Origin: Bacillus sp. FJAT-50079
GTDB taxonomy: Bacteria; Bacillota; Bacilli; Bacillales; Bacillaceae_C
Length of the DNA: 64,000 nucleotides
Assembly: GCF_018343515.1 (NCBI RefSeq)
Contig: NZ_JAGYPD010000008.1
Coordinates: forward strand, 1-64,000
Direction: 5' to 3'
The translations under genes were made by a program, and so were the position numbers. How positions within the stretch are numbered: position 1 is the stretch's first letter; the number at the start of each line of letters is the position of its first letter. This document shows positions 20,855-28,080 of this stretch, one piece after another. The notes under the pieces were generated by a model. That model saw only the letters and a list, made by a program, of their open reading frames with translations. It made no database searches and had not been told where the DNA came from.

Positions 20855-21532
20855 TTATCTTTTTTGTATATATTTTAAGCCTTCCCTTTTTGCCAAGTTC
20901 GATAATTCATTTTCGTTAATAAAAGTGGAAACCGCTTCTGCATTCGTTTTTGAGTATTCCCTTAATGACCACCCAATCGCCTTTTGAATAAAAAACTCTT
21001 TTAAATGAGACGTTTGTTTAATGATCGAAAATAATAAATCCACATCGGTTTGTTCTTTATATTTGAGTTGAAATAAAATCATCGTACGCTTGAGCCAAAT
21101 ATTATCAGATTGAAGCCATCGTTCGCCACGCTCTTTTATTAAATGCGGATATTTACTAAATAAAGCACCAACTAAATGAGTGGCAATCGTATCAACCGTA
21201 TCCCACCATGATTTCTTCTCAATTAAAAATTGCAAGAGATCAAGATGCTCTACCTCTAGCTTCTTTTTGTTTCTTACGAGCATATCAACGGCTGCATACT
21301 GAAATTCACGCTCAGGAAGACACCATAATTCCTTTATTATTGTTTCCGCATCTTCTGAATCGAATTGGAACTCCCTTATGAATGGTTTGGAAAGTTCCCT
21401 TCTTTCTACTGATTTCAATCCTAAGAAGGGAAAGTGTTTTTTCATATATCTTTCCATTGGTCCAGCGTTTTCTATATTGCGTGCGTTAATGAAGGTTTGT
21501 TTTAATAGTGAAAATCGTTCCTGATTATCCAT
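20855..21532 (-). CDS. DNA alkylation repair protein (AlkD-like glycosylase)
   Basis: A 225-residue helical-repeat protein of the AlkC/AlkD superfamily, which removes positively charged alkylated purines from DNA. Characteristic segments are MKKHFPFLGLKSVERREL near the N-terminus, EREFQYAAVDML and WWDTVDTIATHLVG (Trp/Asp pair of the active cleft). The start ATG 21532 follows GGGAGG by 5 bases; ten extra codons upstream are open but unsupported. It lies on the same strand upstream of the NAD genes with a 53-bp gap, so it may be a separate unit. Confidence 0.9.
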   Translation of the reverse strand: MDNQERFSLLKQTFINARNIENAGPMERYMKKHFPFLGLKSVERRELSKPFIREFQFDSEDAETIIKELWCLPEREFQYAAVDMLVRNKKKLEVEHLDLLQFLIEKKSWWDTVDTIATHLVGALFSKYPHLIKERGERWLQSDNIWLKRTMILFQLKYKEQTDVDLLFSIIKQTSHLKEFFIQKAIGWSLREYSKTNAEAVSTFINENELSNLAKREGLKYIQKR

Positions 21533-21587
21533 TTTATCCTCCCGCTTTTTTCTACAAATCATTTTACCATAACTTTATTAAACAGAA

Positions 21588-21616
21588 AGAGGCCGACGTA
21601 ACGACAATCGGCCTCT
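21588..21616 (-). terminator. Terminator of the Tad operon
   Basis: A 9-bp perfect stem (AGAGGCCGA at 21588-21596, TCGGCCTCT at 21608-21616). On the minus strand it is followed by TTTCTGTTT. It lies 15 bp after the last small gene of the Tad locus. Confidence 0.8.
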
Positions 21617-21630
21617 GTATATATGAATGA

Positions 21631-21825
21631 TTAATTTCTCTGCTGTTGCAGCTTCATAAGATGATTTTTTCTCATCGCTGGTAAAGCAATCCCTACAATG
21701 ATGACTGTGTATGGAAATTTCCCATCAGCGAAAAGCCATTCGGCAAAAGAAACGGGAGTAAAAATGCCGTAAAAAAAGATCATTAAAAACAAGTAAAATC
21801 TTTTCCACTTCTTTTCTCTATTCAT
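21631..21825 (-). CDS. Small membrane protein, last gene of the Tad locus
   Basis: A 64-residue protein with one clear hydrophobic segment (about residues 10-28) and a second moderate one (about 38-51), and a basic N-terminus and C-terminus. I do not recognise a family. It is accepted as a gene because AAAGGAG lies 8 bases before its ATG, it follows the TadF/G-like gene by only 21 bp on the same strand, and a terminator comes straight after it. A role in pilus assembly is a guess from position. Confidence 0.7.
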   Translation of the reverse strand: MNREKKWKRFYLFLMIFFYGIFTPVSFAEWLFADGKFPYTVIIVGIALPAMRKNHLMKLQQQRN

Positions 21826-21846
21826 TTATGGAGCTCCTTTGTACTG

Positions 21847-22521
21847 TTAATCAAGAGCAATGGTTTGATGAATGGATAGCTGGGAAGAAAAATCAATCTT
21901 TGGGCCAGCCGACTGTTGAAAAAGCTTTTTCTCCACACCAAGAAAATAATTCTTATATGAAGCAGCTTTCACACTGTTCGATGCTTCTACGTAAATTCTT
22001 CCCTCTTTAAATAGGGTCATTTCGGCACCGCTCACACTCCCATCATTCTCGGAAATCGTAGCCGCTGCTACATGTTTCATGCTTGGGATAATAAAAAAAC
22101 GAATATCCCTTTCTAACTTTGTAGCGAGTTGATCATTACTTCTCAACTCTTGAGTAAGCACGTCGTTAAGCGCTCTTCTTTTTATTTCGTTATCACTATC
22201 TTGGCTGTATGCAGGATTTCTCCGTAATTGATTGATCTGTTTCTCAACTTTTTCCGCGATTGTTTCTGGCTGGGATTCATCCTCATCCCAAGTTAACGTA
22301 CGTTCATATTCATCAATCGAATCCCATATTTCTTCGTACAACACCGCAGTTGCCGCAAGACTTGCTTGCTGTGCAGTCGTATTCGCTTTTTCTTTTACGG
22401 CAAGAACTTGCGTTAAATTAACAACAAAAACAAAGAGAATCATCATGACGGATAGTAGCCCTAACATGAAGACGATAACATTCCCCGATTCGTTTTTCAT
22501 AATAACTTTACACACCTTCAC
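21847..22521 (-). CDS. TadF/TadG-like pseudopilin or pilus assembly protein
   Basis: A 224-residue protein with an N-terminal hydrophobic helix (about residues 14-41) after a short polar leader containing ESGNVIVF, the layout of Tad pseudopilins, followed by an exported domain. The usual Glu at +5 after the prepilin Gly is replaced by Phe, so cleavage by a prepilin peptidase is doubtful. The GTG start at 22521 overlaps the TGA stop of tadE (GAGTGAAG), implying coupled translation; an ATG seven codons later (22500) is the alternative. It should stand on the outer face of the membrane with the TadE protein. Confidence 0.8.
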   Translation of the reverse strand: MKVCKVIMKNESGNVIVFMLGLLSVMMILFVFVVNLTQVLAVKEKANTTAQQASLAATAVLYEEIWDSIDEYERTLTWDEDESQPETIAEKVEKQINQLRRNPAYSQDSDNEIKRRALNDVLTQELRSNDQLATKLERDIRFFIIPSMKHVAAATISENDGSVSGAEMTLFKEGRIYVEASNSVKAASYKNYFLGVEKKLFQQSAGPKIDFSSQLSIHQTIALD

Positions 22522-22910
22522 TCAATCACCCTACCTTTTGCAGTAGATGAAAAAGAATAAGAGGGAGACCGACCGAAAATCTTTTCTGGTAGAAAAACAA
22601 ATGTAATATTGGCATGAACGGTCGCTGTATAATTTTTTCCACCTTGAATCGGTGCACTTTGAAAGGTAAGGTAATTGCCGCTAGCACCAACGATTTCTTT
22701 TGCTGCATGAGCAGCTTCGGACGCGTCCTCTGTCAATGAATACACTTTCCCTGCTTCATTAGCAGCAGATTGAACTAACACAACGGCATGGACGGTGACA
22801 ATTAACTGCCACATGATGACGATGAGTAAAAGGGCGAATGGAAGAATTCCTAAAAATTCAATCGTAGCCGATCCTTCCTCATTCTTCATATTCTGTTTTA
22901 CGTTCATCAT
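22518..22910 (-). CDS. tadE: TadE-like pseudopilin
   Basis: A 130-residue TadE-family minor pilin. The leader MMNVKQNMKNEEG ends in a Gly followed by SATIEF, with Glu at +5, the hallmark of a type IV/Flp prepilin-peptidase site. A hydrophobic helix (about 20-45) and a small exported domain follow. The ATG has AAGGGGA 8 bases upstream. It is coupled to the next gene by a 4-bp overlap. A 207-bp repeat element lies between it and the preceding operon gene. Confidence 0.88.
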   Translation of the reverse strand: MMNVKQNMKNEEGSATIEFLGILPFALLLIVIMWQLIVTVHAVVLVQSAANEAGKVYSLTEDASEAAHAAKEIVGASGNYLTFQSAPIQGGKNYTATVHANITFVFLPEKIFGRSPSYSFSSTAKGRVIE

Positions 22911-22938
22911 GTGAAAAATCCCCTTTCTTCAAATCTGT

Positions 22939-23145
22939 GTTCAAAAAGGAGGATAAAAAGGACCAAGAAGTTCGAGGCGGCGCAGCTTTGATCAGCGGAG
23001 CATATGCTTTTAATACGCGAGCAGTGAGCTTGTACAGGATGTACTGACTTCTGTGTTGCCCACAGGACGTGGGCGCTTTTAACAGAAGTTCCGCTTTCGC
23101 CAACGAAGAAATTCGACGTGTCATTTTTACCGGACTTTTTTGAAC
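22939..23145. repeat. 207-bp repeat element with inverted ends inside the Tad operon
   Basis: Bounded by GTTCAAAAAGGA and ACTTTTTTGAAC, inverted copies of each other. The interior contains a strong hairpin (TGCCCAC AGGAC GTGGGCG nested in ACTTCTGT/ACAGAAGT) and GTACAGGATGTAC. I recall blocks such as AAAGTCCGGTAAAAATGAC as widespread in Bacillaceae genomes, but cannot search here. It shows no coding signal in keeping with its neighbours and lies between two same-strand genes, so it is probably carried in the Tad transcript. Confidence 0.7.
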
Positions 23146-23152
23146 AGCCTCT

Positions 23153-23869
23153 TTACACCAATACTTCATTTTTATGAACATGCAAGGAACTCAAACCTTC
23201 CCTCCATTTCAAAACGAAACATGTCAAGATGACGACAAACACTGGAAAGAAAATTGTATTAAGAAAAATCTGCGCAATCAATATAGCAGCATAAGATGTT
23301 GTAATCGATAAAATCGCATAGTTTAGTAATGTACCAATAATTAATTCGGTTAAACCAAATAATGATATAAACAATATGATTTTAATGTGATGCTTTCGAA
23401 AGATCTGCATGCTCTCTTTTACGCTTTTCCAAACCGATTTCTCATCAATTAATGCAATAATGGGTGCGGTTATAAATACGGACAGTAAAATAATGCCAGG
23501 GATCATATAGAAGATAAATCCGATGACTGTAACAAATGATAAGATTGTAATAAAAACAAAAAGATTGAAGCCTTGAATGACAAAAATATAGAAAGCATTC
23601 TTTAACGGCTTTTCTCTTCCTTCATTTTCATTCACCGTAAATTTCACAAATGGAATCTGCACATATAAAAACATGAACAATGTAATAAGCGAATAATAGA
23701 TATCAGCGACTGAAAAGAGTCCGCCAGCGCTTGGTGTTATCGCATAGATAAAATTCGTTAAAAAAGAATGAAACATTAAGATTGGCACTTGCACAATAAA
23801 AATCATAAGCAGGAATTTTTCATATTTTCCTGTAAATAACGAAAATGCAAATGAAATTGGTTTATCCAT
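23153..23869 (-). CDS. Multi-spanning membrane protein of unknown function in the Tad locus
   Basis: A 238-residue protein with about six hydrophobic segments (roughly 17-43, 52-73, 88-112, 112-140, 163-187 and 193-220). I do not recognise a named family; the layout recalls the membrane domain linked to glycerophosphodiester phosphodiesterases and YciC-type proteins, but this is weak. GGGAG lies 7 bases before the ATG. It is flanked on both sides by non-coding repeat elements (22939-23145 and 23902-24105) and so is somewhat isolated inside the operon. Confidence 0.75.
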   Translation of the reverse strand: MDKPISFAFSLFTGKYEKFLLMIFIVQVPILMFHSFLTNFIYAITPSAGGLFSVADIYYSLITLFMFLYVQIPFVKFTVNENEGREKPLKNAFYIFVIQGFNLFVFITILSFVTVIGFIFYMIPGIILLSVFITAPIIALIDEKSVWKSVKESMQIFRKHHIKIILFISLFGLTELIIGTLLNYAILSITTSYAAILIAQIFLNTIFFPVFVVILTCFVLKWREGLSSLHVHKNEVLV

Positions 23870-23901
23870 TGTAAAACTCCCGATCTATATTTTTCTACTG
23901 G

Positions 23902-24105
23902 ATAAGTTGAAATAAATAACATACATATAAATGCGGAAAGTAAACACCGTTGACTTCCGTTCCAGGCGGACGGGTGGTGCCGCTTCGCCCCTTGGGGTCT
24001 CACCTGTCCCGCTCATCCCCCAAGAGTCGCCGCCTTTCACTCCAATCAACTAGGTATGCATCTGTTTAAAAACCATTATGAGAATCTTAATTTCAACTTA
24101 TATAT
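23902..24105. repeat. Dispersed TIR repeat element, copy B
   Basis: About 204 bp with ends ATAAGTTGAAATAAAT and ATTTCAACTTATATA, the same terminal inverted repeats as copies A and C. It shares the inner CCGTTGACTTCCGTTCCAGG and CCAATCAACTAGGTATGCATC blocks. It is longer because its middle contains a GC-rich segment (GGGGTCTCACCTGTCCCGCT) also found, in the other orientation, in the repeat at 54207-54334. Its right end runs into the 3' end of the next gene. Confidence 0.85.
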
Positions 24106-24911
24106 TGAGAAGCAAAACCTCTCAAGTTATTTCTTCGATCAGCCAGCATTTGTTCATTTATTCTATACAATTCTTTTTCAATCACTTTGATTTGTTCTTC
24201 TTCCGGCAAATGGAAAATACCTTTTTCGAATGTTAAATCTTGTAATGTTCTCGCCAACTCTTTTTTTGACCCAAGCATTCCTCTTATAAAATCCCAACTT
24301 TGCTTAGGGATTTGCTTATCAAGGTTATATGTTTTTAGTGCTTCATAAAAAGATGATAGGAGATCAAACTTTTCGGAGATGATTTTCCCTTGTTCATATT
24401 GCAAGATTGCCAGCTTTGCCAGCACTTCATTCGTATAATCAATATCATCATCTGTAATAATATTTCGCTTTAGAATCGTATTGTCATAATAATTTTCATA
24501 GTTTTTGTATAAATCGATAAATCTTACATGTAGTTGCTTAACTTCTTTAAATAGGGCCAAGCCCTCCATTAGTACTTTGTCGGCTGTTTCGTTCGTAAAA
24601 GCTTCAACGACTTGAATCGTATCGCTGAAAAATTCTGGATTAATAAGACTCCGTTGACCAGTCTTGTTAAATATTTGATTACTAGATCCAACCATGATCG
24701 TTAAAGGAAGCAATGCTTGCTTATATTCTTCCTTTGGACCATCATCAAGCGAAATAACAGCATGGCCTTTTACATTTTCCGGTTTATTACCGTGATAGAA
24801 GACTAAATAATATTTGCGATTATTCACTTCATAGGCAAATGGGTTCAATGTATAATGCTCTAACCACTTTTTATATTTCGTAGCTTTCCTCATTAATTTA
24901 TCTGTTTCCAT
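24093..24911 (-). CDS. Conserved protein of unknown function in the Tad locus
   Basis: A 272-residue, mostly alpha-helical and charged protein without a signal peptide or membrane span; I do not recognise its family. AAGGTGG lies about 8 bases before the ATG. It follows the exported repeat protein by 68 bp on the same strand. Its last three residues (Tyr-Ile-Ser) and TGA stop are encoded by the inverted repeat of element copy B (TATATAAGTTGA), so the original C-terminus has probably been altered by the insertion. A cytoplasmic accessory role in pilus or repeat-protein handling is inferred only from position. Confidence 0.75.
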   Translation of the reverse strand: METDKLMRKATKYKKWLEHYTLNPFAYEVNNRKYYLVFYHGNKPENVKGHAVISLDDGPKEEYKQALLPLTIMVGSSNQIFNKTGQRSLINPEFFSDTIQVVEAFTNETADKVLMEGLALFKEVKQLHVRFIDLYKNYENYYDNTILKRNIITDDDIDYTNEVLAKLAILQYEQGKIISEKFDLLSSFYEALKTYNLDKQIPKQSWDFIRGMLGSKKELARTLQDLTFEKGIFHLPEEEQIKVIEKELYRINEQMLADRRNNLRGFASQYIS

Positions 24912-24979
24912 CTATCATCCCACCTTTGAAACGTTGAAGGCTCTAGAGTAACTTAGCTTCCTTTCGAGCAAATGAACCA

Positions 24980-26392
24980 TTACTTGCCAAATATACTTTT
25001 GATCTTTAATCCAAATTTAATTGCCTGTGTTGTCTTTGGGAATTTTTGGGTGAACTTTGTCACGAGTGCTTTCGCTCCAGCTTTTGCACCATCTCTAAGC
25101 GCTTTTGCACCGGCTTTAATCGAACCCCAATTATCTGCAACAAGCTTAGTTAATCTCGAAGCTCCCCAGATTACCGCCCCACCAGCGATCAGAACTGCCC
25201 CCGCTGTTTGTCCACCTGGAATCGCCGCTGCGACTGTTCCCGCATGAAAAAGCGTCTCACCTAAACTACTCGTTGCATCTGCAACCGCTGAAACCTTTTG
25301 TGAGGTTTGCGCATCGCTTTTAATTACATCAACCGCTTTTCCTGTTTTAAACCCTGTTTCAAAAGCGGCAAAACCAGCGCCGATCGCGGAAGCCGCAACA
25401 TTAAATTTGGAAATTGCACCTACCGTACTTAACGAACTAACACTACCTCTTGCACCAGCCTGTGATGTTCCGATAACTCCTTTAAGAGTTAGGAAGTCCT
25501 TTCCAGCCAGGATTCCCGTCTTTGTATAATCATATGTATCCTTAGCCGCAATCGCACCATCGATATACCACGGTGCTTTATCTCCCAGCCCAACCTTTAC
25601 ACCATTTAAGAATAAACCGGTGGCAAAGCTGCTTCCAACTTTTAATGGATGATTACCAGGATCAAGAAAGTCGCCAATCATACCAACTTGGCCACCAATA
25701 ATGTCTGAGCCAACGTATTTTCCAACCTCATACCCATACGGAAGGTCGATCCCCATTAATTGGTCACCCGATAGACGAGGAGCCGCTGGCGTTACACGAT
25801 TACCATTTTGATCTAAGCCCCCAAACATCCACGGCGGCAGACCGTTATATCCGGGTAAATTCCAAGGACCACCGCTATAACCTGGAGCGTTCCACGGGAC
25901 TCCGTTCATAGAGCCTGGAGTGTTCCATGGAGTGCCATCATAGCCGAGCCCCCCATTAAAGCCCGGGGTGTTCCACGCGTTGCCATCGTAGCCTGGTCCC
26001 CCATTAAAGCCTGGTGTATTCCACGGAGTGCCATTATAGCCTGGTCCTCCATTAAAACCTGGTGTATTCCACGGAGTGCCATCGTAGCCTGGTCCCCCAT
26101 TAAAGCCTGGATGTAACCATGGGTTCATATACCAAGGAGTACTAGACCATGTCGTTCCATTCCAATCATTACCGCCTTGGCTAGACGACTCACTCCATGA
26201 ATTACCTTGCCAACTATTCCCTTCCCACGTTAAATCACCAGCATCCCATGGATTTCCTTGCCATGAATTACCGTTCCACGAATTCCCTGTCCACGGTTGG
26301 GCAGCCATAACTGGCAAAGCGAAGGTTTGTATGAATATAAAAAATAGTGCTATTAGGGCTGCTATTCGATTCAAGGTTTTTGCCTTTCGCAT
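24980..26392 (-). CDS. Exported Trp/Gly/Asn-rich repeat protein with glycine-rich hydrophobic C-terminal region
   Basis: A 470-residue protein of unrecognised family. A signal peptide (about 1-30, ending PVMAA) is followed by short GNSWQGN-type repeats (about 34-85) and then 16-residue repeats of the type PGFNGGPGYDGTPWNT (about 94-185). The second half (about 200-470) is rich in Gly/Ala with several mildly hydrophobic helices and a basic Lys-rich tail (KFTQKFPKTTQAIKFGLKIK). Such a pattern could suit a surface fibre, a membrane-active protein or a cargo. The start ATG 26392 has GTGAGGT 7 bases upstream. It lies between the VWA lipoprotein and the 272-residue protein in the Tad operon, so it may be a surface partner of the pilus. 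Function is unknown. Confidence 0.85.
   Translation of the reverse strand: MRKAKTLNRIAALIALFFIFIQTFALPVMAAQPWTGNSWNGNSWQGNPWDAGDLTWEGNSWQGNSWSESSSQGGNDWNGTTWSSTPWYMNPWLHPGFNGGPGYDGTPWNTPGFNGGPGYNGTPWNTPGFNGGPGYDGNAWNTPGFNGGLGYDGTPWNTPGSMNGVPWNAPGYSGGPWNLPGYNGLPPWMFGGLDQNGNRVTPAAPRLSGDQLMGIDLPYGYEVGKYVGSDIIGGQVGMIGDFLDPGNHPLKVGSSFATGLFLNGVKVGLGDKAPWYIDGAIAAKDTYDYTKTGILAGKDFLTLKGVIGTSQAGARGSVSSLSTVGAISKFNVAASAIGAGFAAFETGFKTGKAVDVIKSDAQTSQKVSAVADATSSLGETLFHAGTVAAAIPGGQTAGAVLIAGGAVIWGASRLTKLVADNWGSIKAGAKALRDGAKAGAKALVTKFTQKFPKTTQAIKFGLKIKSIFGK
25910..26112 (-). repeat. 48-bp tandem repeats within the exported repeat protein
   Basis: About four near-identical 48-bp units encoding the 16-residue repeat, with a recurring TTAAAGCCTGGTGTATTCC block on the plus strand. 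High DNA identity between units suggests recent expansion, and copy number may vary between strains. Confidence 0.85.
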
Positions 26393-26431
26393 GGTTAATA
26401 CCTCACTTTTTTTCACTCATGGCTGCATGAT

Positions 26432-27832
26432 TCATATGTTCGATTGATATTTTTCTTCAATTTGTTTTTTCAGTTCTTCCACTTTTTCAATATTTAAATT
26501 TTCTAGATCACTTGTCATTTCTTTTTGTGTTTCATTTACAAGCTCGTCGATTTGATCTCTTCGTTTATTTAGCTCATCCATCTGGTTAATATCGATTTTT
26601 CCTTCATCATACATAATCGATAAAAATGAACTAATATTTATAAATTGTTGCGTTGCTCGTGATCCCCAATCATTGGAATATTCAAGGATATCGAAGTTTT
26701 GTTCAACTCGCTGTGCATCTGCATCATCCACTAATTGATCCTTCCATTCACGCCATCTTTCCAGCACTTCGTCTGCACGCTTAAACTCCTCTTCAAGCTC
26801 CTCACCGTTCGTTACCGTCGTATACGTACCATTGGAAATTTTAGCAACTTCTTTTAATTGCCTTTGCGCCTCTGAATCTACATTAAAGCCGATCACATTA
26901 ATAATTGGAGCAATATTCGATTCACTAAAAGACTTTGCGACCGCAACGGGATCACCATCACAAGTTTCAACACCATCGCTTACAAGGTAAATGAGGTTTG
27001 TGTTGGTCTTTGCATCAAATGGTTCCAGTCCTTTTTTTGCTTCTTCTAAAGCAGCAGCAATCGGCGTCCATCCACTCGGCTGAAATCGATTTAGCGCTTC
27101 ATCGAAGGCTCCCTGTTCGTACGTTGAAAATCCGTACACTTGCTCAATGCTTGTACATGATAATTGTTTATCAGCTTGAGAGCCTGTCCCTTTATGACCA
27201 TAAACACGCAATGATACATTTGCGTCTTCGGGTACATTCGCGAGAAATGCCTTGATGGCATCTTTTGCATGTTCCATCATGCTTTTCCCACTGATGACTT
27301 CTTTCATACTTCCACTCGCATCTAAAATAACTTCAATATTGTAGTTTTCTTTAAAGTGAAAACGACTATCTGGTAAATTCGGATCTCCAGACATTGAAAA
27401 CTCCCATTTATTGATCAGGTCATCTGGATTAGGAAAATCAGTGGCGACTTGTGAGTAAACGTATTGAAAATATTGATCATACGCCTCCTCACTTGCATCC
27501 TCAGCGAGCACTGGCATATCTTTGATTTCCTCTATTACCTTTGTTTCCACCTCATCGGAAAGGACTTCCTGGTCGGCAAATTTTCCAGGTGACTGCAAAA
27601 TTAAGTCAGAGGCTGTTTTAGGAATAGGCGGTACATCTTTGAAGAATTGAGCCGCTTCTTCCCCCTTAGTCGGATTTTCATCGATTCCCTTCTGTTCCCC
27701 ATCCGTCTCTTTTTCTTGCATCTCACTTGAATCTGTTTGATTTTCTACTTCCTTTACTTCCGATTTTTGCTTACTAGAACAACCAGCAAGGAAAAGGAGG
27801 CAGATGATGAATAATACGATGTACCTTCTCAT
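26432..27832 (-). CDS. VWA-domain lipoprotein in the Tad locus
   Basis: A 466-residue lipoprotein: signal with lipobox LAGC (Cys about 18), acidic Glu/Lys-rich linker (about 20-60), and a von Willebrand factor A domain from about residue 165. The metal-ion-dependent adhesion site is seen as DASGSMK, with further MIDAS positions in GWTPIAAAL and LVSDGVETCDGD. A C-terminal helical region (about 365-466) follows. The layout resembles B. subtilis YwmC/YwmD-type secreted VWA proteins. AAAAGGAGG precedes the ATG. It lies 23 bp after the pilin gene, so an adhesive or pilus-tip role is plausible; in other Tad systems VWA domains are found in TadG. Confidence 0.88.
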   Translation of the reverse strand: MRRYIVLFIICLLFLAGCSSKQKSEVKEVENQTDSSEMQEKETDGEQKGIDENPTKGEEAAQFFKDVPPIPKTASDLILQSPGKFADQEVLSDEVETKVIEEIKDMPVLAEDASEEAYDQYFQYVYSQVATDFPNPDDLINKWEFSMSGDPNLPDSRFHFKENYNIEVILDASGSMKEVISGKSMMEHAKDAIKAFLANVPEDANVSLRVYGHKGTGSQADKQLSCTSIEQVYGFSTYEQGAFDEALNRFQPSGWTPIAAALEEAKKGLEPFDAKTNTNLIYLVSDGVETCDGDPVAVAKSFSESNIAPIINVIGFNVDSEAQRQLKEVAKISNGTYTTVTNGEELEEEFKRADEVLERWREWKDQLVDDADAQRVEQNFDILEYSNDWGSRATQQFINISSFLSIMYDEGKIDINQMDELNKRRDQIDELVNETQKEMTSDLENLNIEKVEELKKQIEEKYQSNI

Positions 27833-27855
27833 AAAGCTCTTCCTCCTTTTCGGTA

Positions 27856-28068
27856 TTAACCAATTTGATCAATGAATTTTGTGAACTTTTGCAACACTTT
27901 TTTTCCAAATTCTTTATCATCGCCAAATGCGGTTGAAATAAGCCCGACAGCAATAACAACAACAGCTGCGATTCCAATCCACTCAAGCGTTTGTGATCCT
28001 CTTTCATTACGGATCAAATTTTCCAATTTATTCGTGCATATTACGTACATTTCAGTTAGTTTTTTCAT
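27856..28068 (-). CDS. Flp-like pilin
   Basis: A 70-residue prepilin and probable main subunit of the Tad pilus. The 24-residue leader ends in NERG, followed by SQTLEWIG, giving the Gly/Ser cleavage site and Glu at +5. A hydrophobic helix (about 29-47) and a short polar tail FGKKVLQKFTKFIDQIG follow, a typical Flp size. AGGAGG lies 8 bases before the ATG. It lies 12 bp after tadC and upstream of the VWA lipoprotein. No prepilin peptidase gene is in the window; a ComC-type enzyme elsewhere could serve. Confidence 0.9.
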   Translation of the reverse strand: MKKLTEMYVICTNKLENLIRNERGSQTLEWIGIAAVVVIAVGLISTAFGDDKEFGKKVLQKFTKFIDQIG

Positions 28069-28080
28069 TTTTATTTCCTC

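Noticed and set aside
22879-23181. 100-codon minus-strand frame overlapping tadE
   Set aside because: It runs through the 207-bp repeat element and has no ribosome-binding site; its codons follow the repeat, not a protein pattern.
23902-24105. Insertion sequence
   Set aside because: The element has inverted ends but is about 200 bp and encodes no transposase, so it is classed as a repeat or MITE-like element.
25906-26100. Second long frame across the repeat region of the exported protein
   Set aside because: Repeats of 48 bp keep all frames open; only the frame with signal peptide and ribosome site is credible.
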